NCBI GenBank assembly: GCA_947095535.1
Contig: OX352774.1
Span: 65,968,416-66,032,415 of the forward strand
DNA from: Poecilobothrus nobilitatus
Taxonomy: Eukaryota > Arthropoda > Insecta > Diptera > Dolichopodidae
Direction of reading: 5' to 3'
DNA: 64,000 nucleotides
Shown: positions 11,971-25,400 of the stretch, in pieces
Layout of the letters: each line of letters opens with the position of its first letter
How positions within the stretch are numbered: the first letter of the stretch is position 1
Made by a program: the position numbers and the translations under genes
The notes under the pieces: model-generated
What the model saw: only the letters and a program-made list of their open reading frames with translations
Databases searched by the model: none
Told to the model about the DNA's origin: nothing

Positions 11971-13212
11971 GTAAGTTTATTACAATATTGTACAAAAAAA
12001 AAAAAAAAAACAAACCAAAAAACTAAACCAATTATGTACATATTAAAATTCAAAAATTAAAGAGTTTTTCAAAAGGATTTAAATAAATTCTTTTAAGTTA
12101 GTAAAAATAAGGAATTGAAATTTGATATAAAATAATTAATAATAAATAACAAATTTATTCTTATAAAGTCTCAGAAGTTGTAAAAAGTTTGTTCCGAAGT
12201 TTTAACACTAAGTTTTGTAAGATATCGTGACACATAATATGACACACATGAAACTAATTTCTATTATAAGTAACCCTTCAGTCATAGTTTGTTACCAGCT
12301 CCTGTCACATATCTTTTAAAAATGTTTTAAAATAAATTAGAGATACAAAGCTCTTTAAGAAACTTTTTCCCGAAAATAATAGTATAATGCGGGAGACATT
12401 GACATAAAAAAAAAATTCTATAGACTGAAACTTTTCTTCGGTTAAATAGTTGCGAAAGAGATCATTTGAGTTTCTGGTATGTAATATGTTTGTTACTCTT
12501 CATTTGGGGTAATTTCATAAAATATGACGAAAAATGATATAGCGGTTTTATTATTGCATTAATATTTAACTTCGATAGTACTTTGCCTTCTATTAATGAA
12601 GGCTAAGCAAAAGCATCAGTAATAAAGTTTAAATAAAGATCCATATAGTGCAACTTCAAAATGTAGGAGAATATGTTCCACTAAATTTGATGTTAAGTTT
12701 CCCCAGATTTATGTCACAATGATACAATTCTGACGGAAGAACCTTAGAAAACTTCTCAGATCCAAGTCAGAGAATTCACCGAAATCTTGAAAAAGATATT
12801 TTCGCCTTTTTCTTGACAAACTATGAAAGGCTCCTTTCTCGACAGTTAATGTAAAACCTATTGGCTTATACAAATTTTAAATTAATGTTTTTTTTTTTAT
12901 AATAATTGAATTGAAGATTTCCTTTAAATCGTTTCATCCGCAACAGAGAACTTGTGATAGTAGTATAACTAAATAGTGCTAAAGAACTATGTAAATATTT
13001 TCCACAAAGTTCCTTAAGAAAATTTAATTTCAATTTTATTAAAGCAGTAATAAGAGATGTTTATACCTACTTTACTATACTTATAAATATCATTTTTTTC
13101 TAATCTATCATATTGACTTATAGAATAGAATATTTGTATGCTATATTTACTATCCAATAAATCATATATTTTTTATAAAGAGAATATTGTTAATTATTTA
13201 AGTAATACATAT
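11971..13212. other. Gene-free stretch
   Basis: No exon, RNA gene or element end could be supported. The segment at about 12180-12870 is less A+T-rich than its surroundings and could be an eroded repeat, but no partner copy or terminal repeat was found in this window. Confidence 0.5.
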
Positions 13213-13388
13213 ATACATTTTTTACTTTAACCGAAGACATTTTTACTTTAAGTATGAAGACATTACTGAAAATAAAGAAAATAAATTACTGAAGTAAAGA
13301 TTCTTCGTTTAAAATAAAAATGTATTCACTTAAAGTAAAAAATATTCACTTAAATAAAACGTAGTTTTCAGTTAAAGTAAAACAGGTG
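13213..13388. mobile_element. Foldback-type element, copy 2
   Basis: The left arm reads TTTTTACTTTAACCGAAGAC and continues with a second unit. The right arm ends with TTTTCAGTTAAAGTAAAAC. The arms are mutual inverse complements made of the same 20-22 bp unit as copies at 8453 and 56245, with a short centre around 13300 (ATTACTGAAGTAAAG). The element is about 175 bp and could fold into a long imperfect hairpin. No TSD could be assigned in the A+T-rich flanks. Confidence 0.6.
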
Positions 13389-13712
13389 TATATGATTCAC
13401 TGATGAAACACATAAATTGTTTCATTAGAAGAGGGAAACTATCGTTAACGGTTCTTAAAGTAATCGGTCTAAAAGACTCCATTGAAATATCATGAAAAAA
13501 AATAATTAAATTTTGTGATAGGCAGTAAAAAATAATGAAAAAAGAATCAAATTGATAGTATTTAAAAGATCTATTACCTAAAACAAAATGTTTGTTTGTT
13601 TGTTTGTCTACAATTCATATAAAAGCGACTAATTCATTTGCAATCAAAAAGAGAGAGTTTTCAACAACATGTACATGTGTCTAACAATAGTTGTAAGATA
13701 TACCTGTTTTTC

Positions 13713-14590
13713 TTTGTTGGCCGGTTCGAGACTGTGTCAACTCTGGGATACCCGTATGAACGTAATATATCCTGTTTCTATATAACTTGATCATATTTTA
13801 AACAATTTCAGATGTTTTAGTACCGACGTTATAACCGTCGAGATATATTTATGTAAATTGTGGAGTTGTATGACAGCTATCCAGATCTATTGCACCAGCA
13901 CAACCAAATTTTACAGAAGTTGTTGCCATAAAACTTGATCTTCATTTGTAAGATTACAGACTTCATTAATTTCCAAAAGGTGCAAGAAGCCTGAATCGGC
14001 TGCTCTAGACCAACCAAATTTTACAAAACTATTTGACATGTAACTCGACACCTATTCACTAAATTTCAGATACTTAGCTTCAATAGACACTGAGTTATTT
14101 TCATTTAAACAGAGAAGTTGTATGGCAGCTACCCGAACCTGTCGCACCATAATAACAAAATTTTACAGAAGTTGTTGCCATAAAACTAGATCATCATTTG
14201 TAAGATTTCAGACGCCTAGTTTTAATAGACACTGAGTTATTTTCATTTAAAAAGAGAAGTTGTATGGCAGGTACCCGAACCTGTGGCTAAAGCACAACCA
14301 AATTTTATAGATGTTGTTGGACTGACACTGAGTTATTCCCATATAAAGAAATATGGCAGCTACTCGAACGTGGCGGCCAAAAAAGCTGAATTTTGAATAT
14401 CAAAACTAACAATTTCGCAAAAGTGATATAAAAAAAATTTCAGCTTCCTAGCTTCTTTATTTTTTGAGTTATCGTACGGACGGACGTACATGGCTTAATC
14501 GACTCAAAATTCGATTCTAAGCCGATCCATATCTTTGACACTATATCTAGCTCGATACTACATCTATTATACCCTTGAACATAGTTCTTA
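13713..14590. repeat. Repeat block R2 with about 148-bp tandem units
   Basis: The phrase GAGAAGTTGTATGGCAG occurs at about 14112 and 14260, with a diverged GTGGAGTTGTATGACAG at about 13860. Each is followed by CCGAACCTGT or similar and ACAAAATTTTACAGAAGTTG. The first two are about 148 bp apart. The block starts near GATACCCGTATGAACG and ends near TATACCCTTGAACATAG...TACGGGTAT, with a GTACGGACGGACGTAC palindrome at about 14474. The terminal style resembles R1, so the two may be related. No coding capacity. Confidence 0.65.
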
Positions 14591-17500
14591 CGGGTATGAT
14601 TATCAGTCGCTAAACGAATTCAAAAATTAATTTGGTCACAATGCATTATCCTATTTAGCCCCAATGGTTTACCAAAATATATTTGTTTTCGATTTGTTAT
14701 TTGTTATATTTGTTTATTTAACAGGATGATTTTATGTTCTTTTTGATCTTAAGCGTTCTTCTTACTAACGGAACCACTGTAATTTTTCAAATTCTGTTTT
14801 GAAGTTGGTTCGAAAATATTTATAATATTTCAAACCTATAAATTTAGAATAATTTTGTTTAGATTTTAGTCAAGGAAACCGTTAGTTTACCATTTTTGTT
14901 TGTTTAAAACTAAATTATTTTTTTTTTTATTGTAAAGTATCCTGTTTTCTAAGGATAAAAAGGTAGTTCCATTGATAACTAATAAGAACTCCCATATATT
15001 TATTCCAAATTTTAATTGATATTATTTAAACATTTATTTTTATAGTACAAACATCATAAAAATACCCACATTAAAAACGATTTAAGCAATAATGTAAGCT
15101 ATTAGATGCAATGGTTTTTATTATTTTATTCATCAAAAAATCAAAAAAAAAAATTCTATACATTTTTAAATTATTTTATGCATTAAATTTTTTTTATAAG
15201 TCTCCTTCTAGTCCGTAAAAATCCTTAAAAGAAAAAAAAAAATTATTCAATCTAAGTTGGCGCCTATTTTATTTATATATATATATATATATATTTTATA
15301 TACCTTTTTTTCAGTTGTCAACTTTTGTTTTAATTTTACTCATAAGATATGTACTCAAAATAAAAAAAAAAATAAAAATAAAATGTGTTTGATAAATTGT
15401 TTTCAAAAATTGAAAAAAAAAACTTTTAAAAAAAAATATGTATAACGTCTATGTGCACATATATGTATGCATATAACATACAAAAAAATATGAATTTTCT
15501 ATATATGAACATTATACATACCATAAATTGTCTGATGTAACGTAATCTTTTTAATTTAAAGTTTTTATTATTCACGGCCGAAATACACACTCTTTTCCAA
15601 AAAAAAAAAATATTTCTATAACAATTTTCAATAAATAATCGAACATGTAAATACATATACATCTTATTTCTCATTTCTTTACCTTAATACTCCCTCACCC
15701 ATTATACTTCTAACTTAGAAGCCAGCATAATTTGTTAGCAAGTATTTTGTTTCTTACATTATTTTAACTACAGGGGGATGAGACTACATCTTACGCATCC
15801 ATACGTTCTTTAACTTCGATTAGATATTTCGATTATATTATTTAATTATAATCGAAGTATCACGTCATTTTTGACGAATATGGGCTATGGACATGGAATT
15901 TTGAAAGCCTTAATTTAGATCGACAACAAAATGTTAATTTCTTTTTGAATTTGTTCTTCATTTGTTCTTTTACACTTTTTCTCGATTTCTGCCTCTAATT
16001 TGACTTCAATTGTGGGTTTTTTTTTAAATTTAGTAGGGACTTTTGATATTTTTTACAAAAACAAAAATAATATATTTTCAAGTGATACGACATTTTTGAA
16101 ACATACTGTACATTAAATTGATAAAAACAACTAAATGTCTATAATACTTTCTTTTTTTTTTTTTTGGCATATTATTACAAGTTTTGAAGAATTTGGTCTA
16201 TATCCCAAGTGAAAATATGTATCTATAATAGATGCGGTTGATCAGACTAAGGCACGTGCACTTAAAAAAAAAAAAAATTTTTTTTATGTTTTTGTTTTTT
16301 TTTTGATTTTGTTTGTAATATTTTGAATAAATGTTGGCTTTCTTATTTTCTAAACAAAAATACAATCATCGGTTTTGACTTTTACTTTTCTTTGTTTTTT
16401 TTTATAGAGTAAGATTGTGATGGGTGCGATGTTATATAATATATACATATAGTTTATATACATATATTCTAAATCATTAAAATTGGAAAATTACCAAATT
16501 CTTATTATTAAAGAAACCTTTAAATTTTTGAAACTTTAGATTTTCATGCAAAACAAAAGAAAATAAAGTAAAAAGCAAAAAAAAAAACAAAAAAAAAAAA
16601 AATCTTATGTAAAGTTGAAAAAAAGGACGAAATTTATAAAAAAAAAAGAAATTTAAAAATGTTAATATGACGTGTTGAATAATAAAAATTAAGTTTTTTT
16701 GTATAAGGTCGAGTTTTTTTTTTTTTTGAAATTTTTCGAAAATATTTTAATACAAAAATTTTTTCGATTTAAAATATTGGTTTTGTTGTTCTGTTCTACT
16801 TATATTTTACTATTTGAAAGTGACCACACTAATACTCTAAATATTTCAAGGATTTTTTTTAAGATTATCAAAAATAGTAAAATTATTTTTATTTTTAACT
16901 TTTATTTTCTTTGGTTCAAGGATACATATAAAATATATTATGCATATGAGCAATGATGCTGTGATTAAATCGTTGAACTTTAATCTGGTTCAAACCGTTA
17001 TCAGACTATATCCAAATAAATAACTATACTACATACATAACTACATCAATAAAATATAATTAACTAACAACTATATATATATAAAATAATTAAGATAGTA
17101 TTTGGATCACAAGCCTAACATAAAATTTATAAAATTAATCGACTATAGTATTGATACTAGATCGGCACAAAATTAATAAAATAAACATATATTGCACACA
17201 ATAACGGAAGTGTTAAAAAATTTCCGTTTAACTAAACAAACCAGGATTGTTTAAAAGGTTTTTTTTTTAATTTTTGAATAACATGTATAATCCATTAGTT
17301 TTGTATGAATTTTTTTTTTCTACCAGAACTAGAAATCCCCTAGATCTTATAATTTAGAATCTAATATGTTCCGCAAAATAGAAATTGAGAAGATGTTTTA
17401 TTACGTTATATTATTACATCTAATGAAAGATTTAATATTAAATAATATTAAATTAACTTATGTTTACAAGTCATGATGAGTGGTAGTTTAACCCTTTTAA

Positions 17501-18252
17501 TGTGTATACTTTATAAAATGACACCAAACTTAACCAATATTATATTATGTATTACAAATGGTTTCAACTATAAAATATAAATAAAATTAAATAGGATGAG
17601 AGTGTTTAAACTTTCAGAGCTAACGTTTAGTATGATTAAATTTTGATTAGTTTTGATTTTTTATTAAAATTAAAAGCTTAGGATGAAATTCGAAGAACAA
17701 ATTTTAATCTTTAATTGTGATTTAAAATCTAATTAAAAAAATATAGAGAAAATTTTAAATATTTTGAAAAAAAGGAAACCGGAAACCGAAACTTAGAAGT
17801 TGCTGAAGTTAATCTAAAATGTTCACTATTTCACAGCTGATCCCTTAAAAGATAAAATCCTTTAATGCCCTTAATAAATCAAATTAAATATATTTATTAA
17901 AAATTGATAAAATTTTGTGAATAATGAATAATATTGGATATATATAATAGTGCTCCATATAAGTTTTAACGGCTTACCATAGCTAATGGCTAAAACGGAA
18001 AACTTTTTGTTTTTTTATGTTTTTTTTTTTAGTTTTTACTGACTGATTAAAATAAAACAAAAAAAACAATTTAACTATTTTTGTTTACTTAATTTTCTAA
18101 CCAAAAATCTTTACTATTGAAGAAACATTTAAATGTCATTAAGTTTCATTAAATTTAGAAATTTAAAGATTTTATTAATTACATCTTTCGAGACGCACAT
18201 TTGAAAATGTTGGGCTGAAATGACTGAATATTTTATAGAATTGTATTACTAT
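14591..18252. other. Gene-free A+T-rich stretch
   Basis: No gene is supported. A hairpin-forming segment lies near 15818-15865 (TTCGATTATA facing TATAATCGAA). The open frames around 15257-15674 and 16699-16956 are low-complexity translations of A/T tracts. At 15777 an acceptor-like CTACAG precedes a 23-codon open frame, too short to call. Confidence 0.55.
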
Positions 18253-18380
18253 AGGTGTTGTTGTTTTTGTTACGAAGGGGGGACATGTAATTGCCCTTAC
18301 AACTAGGACCTGTGACTCGTTGTGCTCCTCTGCTCTGCAATAGTCCGCTGGCCTCCTACACCATCTCATGGAGTCACTCT
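18253..18380 (-). repeat. Possible 3' tail of a truncated LINE with CAA-rich end
   Basis: This is a sharply delimited G+C-richer island. On the minus strand it runs from a G+C-rich body into AACAAAAACAACAACACC, like the trinucleotide tails of some insect non-LTR elements. It shares a degenerate word (about CCTTACANNNCTAGG on the + strand) with the block at 53583-53830. No reverse transcriptase domain is present. The open frames on both strands across it have no recognisable domain. Confidence 0.35.
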
Positions 18381-20362
18381 ATACATTCAAGTTTTAGCTT
18401 CAAAATTGAAAAATCTATTTTTACTATATCGAATAATTTTTATCTAATGTTTCGCATTTTGATATTAAAGAACTGATCACATCATTTATCAAGGAAAATA
18501 ATTTTCAAGCGATTTTCATATATATTCACCTTTTCGATTTCTGAACCAATAAAAAAAATAAAAACAAAAAAAAAAAGGTAACATGAGCATAAAATTTAAA
18601 TATTTCCGCACTGCTTATTAAAAGGAAAATTATTTAATTTTTTCTTCTTTTTTATTTTTAAATAATATTATATTTTTGTATTAAATTTTTTTAGATAACA
18701 TTATATTATTTTTCCAAAGATATTCTTAAAAAAAAGATACTGTATTTATTTTTGAAAAGATTTTCTATTGTTGTGTCTCTAATCTTTATTTTCGTTTTTT
18801 TTTATTGAAGATTCTATGTTTCTTTTTTTTGTTTTGTTTAAACCCCTATTTTTATTAGATTAGCGTTCTAATTTTATGAAGGTTAATCTAATTATAATAT
18901 TCCTTTTTGCATGATGAGCAAAGAAAACATCGTGATCATTAAATTCGTTAAATTTTTTAGATAGTCAATTATCATTTGACTTTTTGTGTTCCATATACAA
19001 ACTTTGAACATTTGCTTGAATATAAAATTTCATAGAACTCAGATTACTTAAGAAAGACTGAATTTAATTGGTTGGAATATAAACTATCTTTTTAGGAAGT
19101 CGGAACCAAATTTTTTTCAAGTCTAAAATAAAATTATGACTTTGACTTTTACAACGCAACTTTATTCTCTTTTTTTCGGAATAGTTTACATTATATAGAC
19201 TTTGTCATAATCATCTACTGCATCATTTTTAAATTCTTTACAACTGATACACTATTTTGACCTCGAATTAAACTATTAATAATTTTGTAAGGTTTTCTGA
19301 CGGATTAATTTTTCTTTTTTGTTTTGTTAAATTTACCAATTTATAAAGAGGCTGGTATTTACTCAGTACATTATATAATTATCCATTCATCTATTGATAT
19401 TGCTTCAACTCATTCAAGGTTTTGACATCATAGTTTTCTACGTTCATTGGAATCTATTTTGACTTAAACTCCAATTTTCATTTCGAACACCTATAGCTTT
19501 TGTTCCGTTATTGATTTTAAGCACATATATAACTTTTAAATGTGTCCCAATATCTATACAAAGGCTTTTTACTATTGATAAAATCATTTTCTTTTCAAAA
19601 ATTTGTTATCCTTTACTATTCATCTCATGTCTTGTATGTTAAAGGATATTAAAGTTTTTATTCAATTAAGGGAGAGAAAGCGAGACAGGCAAGAGATATG
19701 TACTGAAAAGAGCATTTTTTTACTATTTCGAATATATTTATATAAATTCGATAAAATAAATGTAGTAATAACGTAATATAAGCATGTTCTGACCAATATT
19801 CTGGAAACATCTTTCCTTTGGATTGACCGTTAATATATTAATTCTGATCTCTATATGGAACATTTTTGATTTATTTTAATTTCTCATGTATTATCCTAAG
19901 CATACTTAGATACTTCGTTTCTATTGTGAAAATCTTGCAAAAAACGAAACGCAACTTTTACAAAAATTCTTTTCTTTTCAATTAAATTTTAATTTTAATT
20001 AACTGTTAATGGTATGAAAAAATAAAAATTATAAAAATTACAGACAAAAATTAAATGAAACAGAAAATACCACAAAGAATTGCACTATGAAAACCAATTT
20101 TAAATCTTATTATCCTTTTTGATATATTATCTTAGATAAAGAAAACCACACAATATTTAGAATCCATATATTATAATATCCTCATCAAAAAATCAAAATT
20201 AATTCTTATTCCAATACAATATGAATGGATTCATTTTTCCATTTCAAAATTTGGCAATTATTATAACATATATTTTGTTTTTCCTCTTTTTGATTTAATA
20301 TTCTGTTTCTGTTTTACTTATTAAATCCGAAAATTCTATAATTTCAGTTTAGTTCAAATTTC
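18381..20362. other. Gene-free stretch
   Basis: No coding or RNA feature is supported. The sequence is A+T-rich and non-repetitive at the scale I can judge by eye. Confidence 0.5.
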
Positions 20363-20946
20363 GAACATACTTTACTTTAGGTACATTGTCCGATTGTCTT
20401 GAAGTTTTACATAACGGTACCTAGTGACGTCAACTATATTTCATATTACATTACTTTTGCTTGAGTTTCTAACCTCTGGTTTGGTCTATTTACCAAGCCA
20501 TACCATACTTATTATATACCGTTAGAAAGGGTGTATAGAGACCTTTCTAATAGTATAAAAATAATATAGGGTGTCTTTGAAAATTTATAAAGTATAGTGG
20601 TTTCTAGATAGCCTAGAGAATTTTTTTTTTTATACCAAAATTTTACGTTTGAACTGCAGTATCACAGAAACGGTAACACTGATTAAGATGAAACAAGATA
20701 TTTATTAAAGACAATAGTAGGCCCCACAATGTTTTAAAAAATTGGTTCCTGTATACTATCGTAGACAAAAATTAACGGTTTAAGTAAAATACTACAAAAT
20801 GTTAGGAAAATTTCAAAATAATTAATTTGACCTTTAAATGAACTTTGCGCCAAAAGTCATGTTCTATGAAATATAGATGTCGTCACTAGGTATCGTTATG
20901 TAAAATTTTAAGGCAGTCGGACAATGTACCTAAAGTAAAGTATACC
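20363..20946. mobile_element. Mutator-like non-autonomous element (long TIRs, 9-bp TSD)
   Basis: The terminal inverted repeats are about 80 bp: 20363-20446 against the reverse complement of 20862-20946. They share ATACTTTACTTTAGGTACAT, then TTTTACATAACG and ACCTAGTGACG, with modest divergence. The element is flanked by the same 9-mer, TCAAATTTC, at 20354-20362 and 20947-20955. Long TIRs with a 9-bp TSD fit the Mutator/MULE superfamily. The interior (about 415 bp) has no transposase and contains a second imperfect hairpin (20515-20530 with 20542-20557). Confidence 0.68.
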
Positions 20947-21370
20947 TCAAATTTCAATTACACATTATCACCTGTGAAAATAAAATGAAATTCAAAAAAA
21001 AAAGAAAAATCAAGTGGGTGAAAAAATCCTATTTTAACGCATTTATCTATAGGAAAATTGAAAATATATACTACTTATAATGTATTAAAACTCGTATATA
21101 TATATATATATATACAGTTCAAATATATATAAATATATATATATATTATGCAGTAATTATATAACTTAAATGCATACTTTATTAAAATTGCATTAAAAAG
21201 ATTTTTTGGTTTTATATTTCAGGTATATCTTTATATACCATGATATAACTAGCATATTGTGTTTTCATTGATTTTTTTTATTTTTATCCTACATATTACC
21301 TAGTATTTAATATTTAATATGCACTTTCTGTTTCCGAAACATTTTAAAGCTTCATAAAATAAAAAAACAG

Positions 21371-22492
21371 GACAGAATGTAAAACCAAAAGTTTTTAAAG
21401 GCGCACATTTTCAAAAAAAAATTAAACTGTTTGGAGTTCTGAGTTGTGGAAAAACTTATAAATTTTCGTGGAATTTTATATTTTTTTTTTAAGGGAGGTG
21501 GAACTTTCCAAAGAGACCAAAAATTCCTCTTTGGTGGTATCAGATCCTTACTAACTAAACCCATACCTCCCTCTTTAGTCAATATAATGGGGTGAAAACC
21601 CTAACTGTTAATGCATTAGCTATATTGGTTAGGAAGTAGCGATAGGAGAAGATAGGTCAAGGTCGCTGGAACTTTGAATTGGGATTGGAACTGTGGTACT
21701 GTAAGGAAACAATGAAGCCGCCTATTGCAGGTATTACTATATTTTTGCCATCAGTGATTATAGGTAACAAGAGTTACAAAATGCAGTTGTATTAATATAA
21801 CACCTTCTTGCATGAGATAATAATTTAAAGCAACACCTCAATTTCACTGTAGTACCTATTATTATTCCTATTATTATTCGTAATTAGTATTAATTATTAA
21901 AATTATTATTATTTACTACAGTGTCAGGGTCATCAATGGATTAGAACATGTCTAAAAATAGAAATGTATGAATTTTTGACACCTAATATCTCTTAAACAG
22001 AGGATGGCAAAAAAATAATTTCTGAGGTATCATATGCTATTCTAAAAGTTCTTTTTTCTCTTAATTTGCAATTTTTATCTGTAAACATTGTGACGACAAA
22101 GGAAGCAAAATTTTGTTTTCACATAACGGTAAATTTAAATACTAAATTTAAGAAAATTGTATAATTTCAATATTGATTTATCAACTTAAACAAATGTCCG
22201 CTCGTTTGACGTTTTTAGATTGGACAAAATGTTAAGTAGAACCTAAGATATATGTACATTGAAATGCAAATAGAGCGTTTTTTAACTTTTTAGGGCTGTA
22301 GCTCAACAATTGGTGGGACTACATAAAAAAGTTATTCTACAATATTATTTTTTTATCTATGACATATCTATGGTTAAAATTTGATTGTTTTATTTTAAAC
22401 GGTGTAGAAGTTTTGTAAACAGAAGGACAGAATGAAACTTAATAAGCAATTTAAAAAAAAATTTTTTTTTTTTGTAAAATGTACTTAAAAGC
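21371..22492. repeat. Repeat family R1, copy c, diverged and interrupted
   Basis: It starts with GGACAGAATGTAAAACC and AAAGGCGCACATTTTC, as in copies a and b. It ends with GTGTAGAAGTTTTGTAAACAGAAGGACAG and AAAATGTACTTAAAAG. The central part (about 21490-21950) does not match the other copies and may be an insertion or replacement. Within it, CACTGTAGTA (21845-21854) and TACTACAGTG (21914-21923) form a perfect 10-bp inverted repeat around an ATT-rich loop. The open frame at 21352-21582 is a shadow. Confidence 0.75.
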
Positions 22493-25400
22493 AATTGGCA
22501 AATGGCAATAGATCACACGAAATATATTGGTTTTACTAAAAAAATAAAAAGTATTGTATTGAAAACAATATCAGTTTTATTTAAAGAAAAAAACAAAAAT
22601 TTTGTTTTAGAATTAGTTATTAAAAGACATTCAAATATTAAAAATAATAAATCATAGTAAAGTTCCTTTTCTATATAATACTCTACTCAAAATGCATAAA
22701 ATTTGAGGAAAATCGGGGAAAACATATAGAAGGTATAGTATGGTCAATTAAAAAATGAATTTGTTTTAAGAAAATGCGTTTACATACGTATACTAAACAT
22801 TAACACTTACAGAACTTTCAAAATATAAGACCTAAATTGTGGTTAAGACCATTATCGCTTCTTTGAAAAAAGAGAACGAGATGAATTATTTCTTTGGTAC
22901 TATTTCATTAAATGGGTTTAATCAACTCTTCTGATGCTTAGGCATACTTAGAAAATTACTAAAAACTTAAGCATCAAAAGTATAGATATTTAGACAAACG
23001 GAGCATTTTCTACCCTTTCTCGTTATGATTTTTATTAAAATGCTTTCTTTTCCTAAATATTTTCTTCTCTTTTTATTTTATTTTATAAAAATCGTTTTAT
23101 TAATATTCTTATTTAATTAATACTTGAAACAGATACATTCTTTTTTTCTGCTGAGGGCATCACAATTATAATTATAAATTTATTAAAAACTCATAAGTCT
23201 GATCCATTGATGTGATCCATTGAAAGGGACTATTTTACTCGTATCATGGATGTTCTTAAATCCTTCCATTTATACCATTATACCGCCATATTATCTTTAT
23301 ATAAAATAAAAAAAAAAATTTTCTTTTCAAAAACTTAATTTAAAAAAAATAAAAAAAATTACATGTACTTAAGTACTTACTTAAATTTTTATTAGTTAAA
23401 TTAAACCAATTTTTAACTCTTTCTTTTTTAAAAAACAAAAAAAAAAGTTTTATTTTAAAAATTTAACCAAATAATCTAAGTTCTATCTCTCTTATCCTTA
23501 AAAATAACAAAAAACAATAAAAACCAAAAATGAAATAAATTTTTTTTTTGAAGACTCTCATCCTGGAGTGTTTTTTTTTTATTAACTTTAATTTATTCAT
23601 AAGTTTTACTTTTACTTTTATAGAGGTCAAATATTATAATGGACAAGTCTTCTGTTATATAATATATATATATATTATAATATATATATATATTTTATAT
23701 TTTACATAAATAAATCCATTTAATTTTTACATTTCAATGATTTTTTTTTTTGCTTTTGCAATTTGTTAGTCAATCGATCAAATTTAAATGTCGATTTTTG
23801 TATTTTTCTATTTAAGATTTATGAACCTTGAATAATTTATTTTTATTCTCAGATTTGAAATATAAAAATTTTTCAAATAATAATTGAATTAAGAATATGT
23901 ACTCATAAATAATTTCTAAAATTTTAATTTCTTCTTAGAAAATATAGGGTTAATTTGAATCTCTCAACTAAAGGTTGACTAAAGCCTAAACTATAATCAG
24001 TGTTACTGTGTATCTTATGTTTGCCACTGTATATTTCATGTTTGTATCTATTTTTTGAGTTGTTATTATTCATTTTTATTACTTGGGCTAATGTTATATT
24101 TTAGCTTATAAATACTTTATGAACATAACCTTAAATTGTTCGTTATAATGGCCCTTTATTTTGAACTATACCCTAAAATCGACTTTATTTCGAGAACTGA
24201 ATCAAAAAATCCTATTATAGGCATATCAAATTTTTTTTTATATCAGAGTTAAACTCTTAGAGTTTAAGTTTTCTACAGTCTACACCATTGATATCATTAA
24301 AATTTTAGATAATCAGAGTTTTTACAATTTTTTTAGATCAAAATTGAAAAAATAATTTTAAATATCTGAAATGAAATGTTTTAATAGTATTAAGTCTATC
24401 TTTTACTCTAATTTTTTTTTTTTTTTGCAGTTCAGTTTATTTATAGTAACGTTTTAAATATTTCACTATTTGTAATCCATTTAAATTTTGTATATACTAT
24501 AAACTCTTTAACCCGTTAGATATCGTTAATTTTTGAATCAGTATACTACATCTCATATTGAGTATTAGAAAATTTGGTTCAATTTCTTCACTGTTTGTTT
24601 TTAGTTACTTACTGTGGACTAATAAAAATTATATTTTCATATTAAGAATTGGTTTAAAACCCTTAAAAATTGCGCAAATGGTATAGTGTGAAAAGTAAAT
24701 AATGACGATGTCACCATTATGAGAAATCATCATACATTTATTTGTTTTTAAAAAAAAATTAATAATTTTAACAACAAAATAAAGTAATAAATGAGCCAGA
24801 TTTTTAAGAATATCAAGATTTACTTGAATCGAAAATATTTAAACCATGGGAAAATAGAAACAGTACGAAAAAAAAAATCATTAGATTAATAAAAATCTTA
24901 AAATTGAATTTAATGTAAATTAAAATATTATAGGATTGGCAATGCAATTTAAAATGACTTCTTTTCTGACTTGAATATGACTTTGTTTATATAATGTAGA
25001 AGTTTTAGAAATTAGAAATTTTATTATAATAGTGTATATTACAATTTACAACACAAAATTTTTATAATACTTACATTAATACTCTATAACTATGAAGGAC
25101 TCAGAAGACAAAACCATCGGCTACTAAGACTATTATAGGTCGAATACTATTATTAAATTATGCACCAATATTATTTATTTTTGTTTATATTATTTATCAT
25201 ATATTTACACTATATTTGGTAACAAGGTGAGTTTGTTTTCAATTTTTAAAACTTGCTACCTGCACAAGATATGAACCCGCATACCCTCAAACTGTCCTAT
25301 ATACCATATTTTTTTTACATCTTTGTATAAAATTTATTGCATACTGTTAGGCTTAGTATTAAAATTTGTTATTGATTTCAAATATTTTTTAATATTCAAA

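Noticed and set aside
15777..15850. Possible exon after CTACAG: GDETTSYASIRSLTSIRYF, ending at a stop
   Set aside because: Good acceptor, but no donor; its usable phase does not fit the other exons, and the region overlaps a hairpin.
18175..18476. Opposed open frames over the G+C-rich island at 18.25 kb
   Set aside because: Both strands are open because the island is short; a repeat tail explains it better than a gene.
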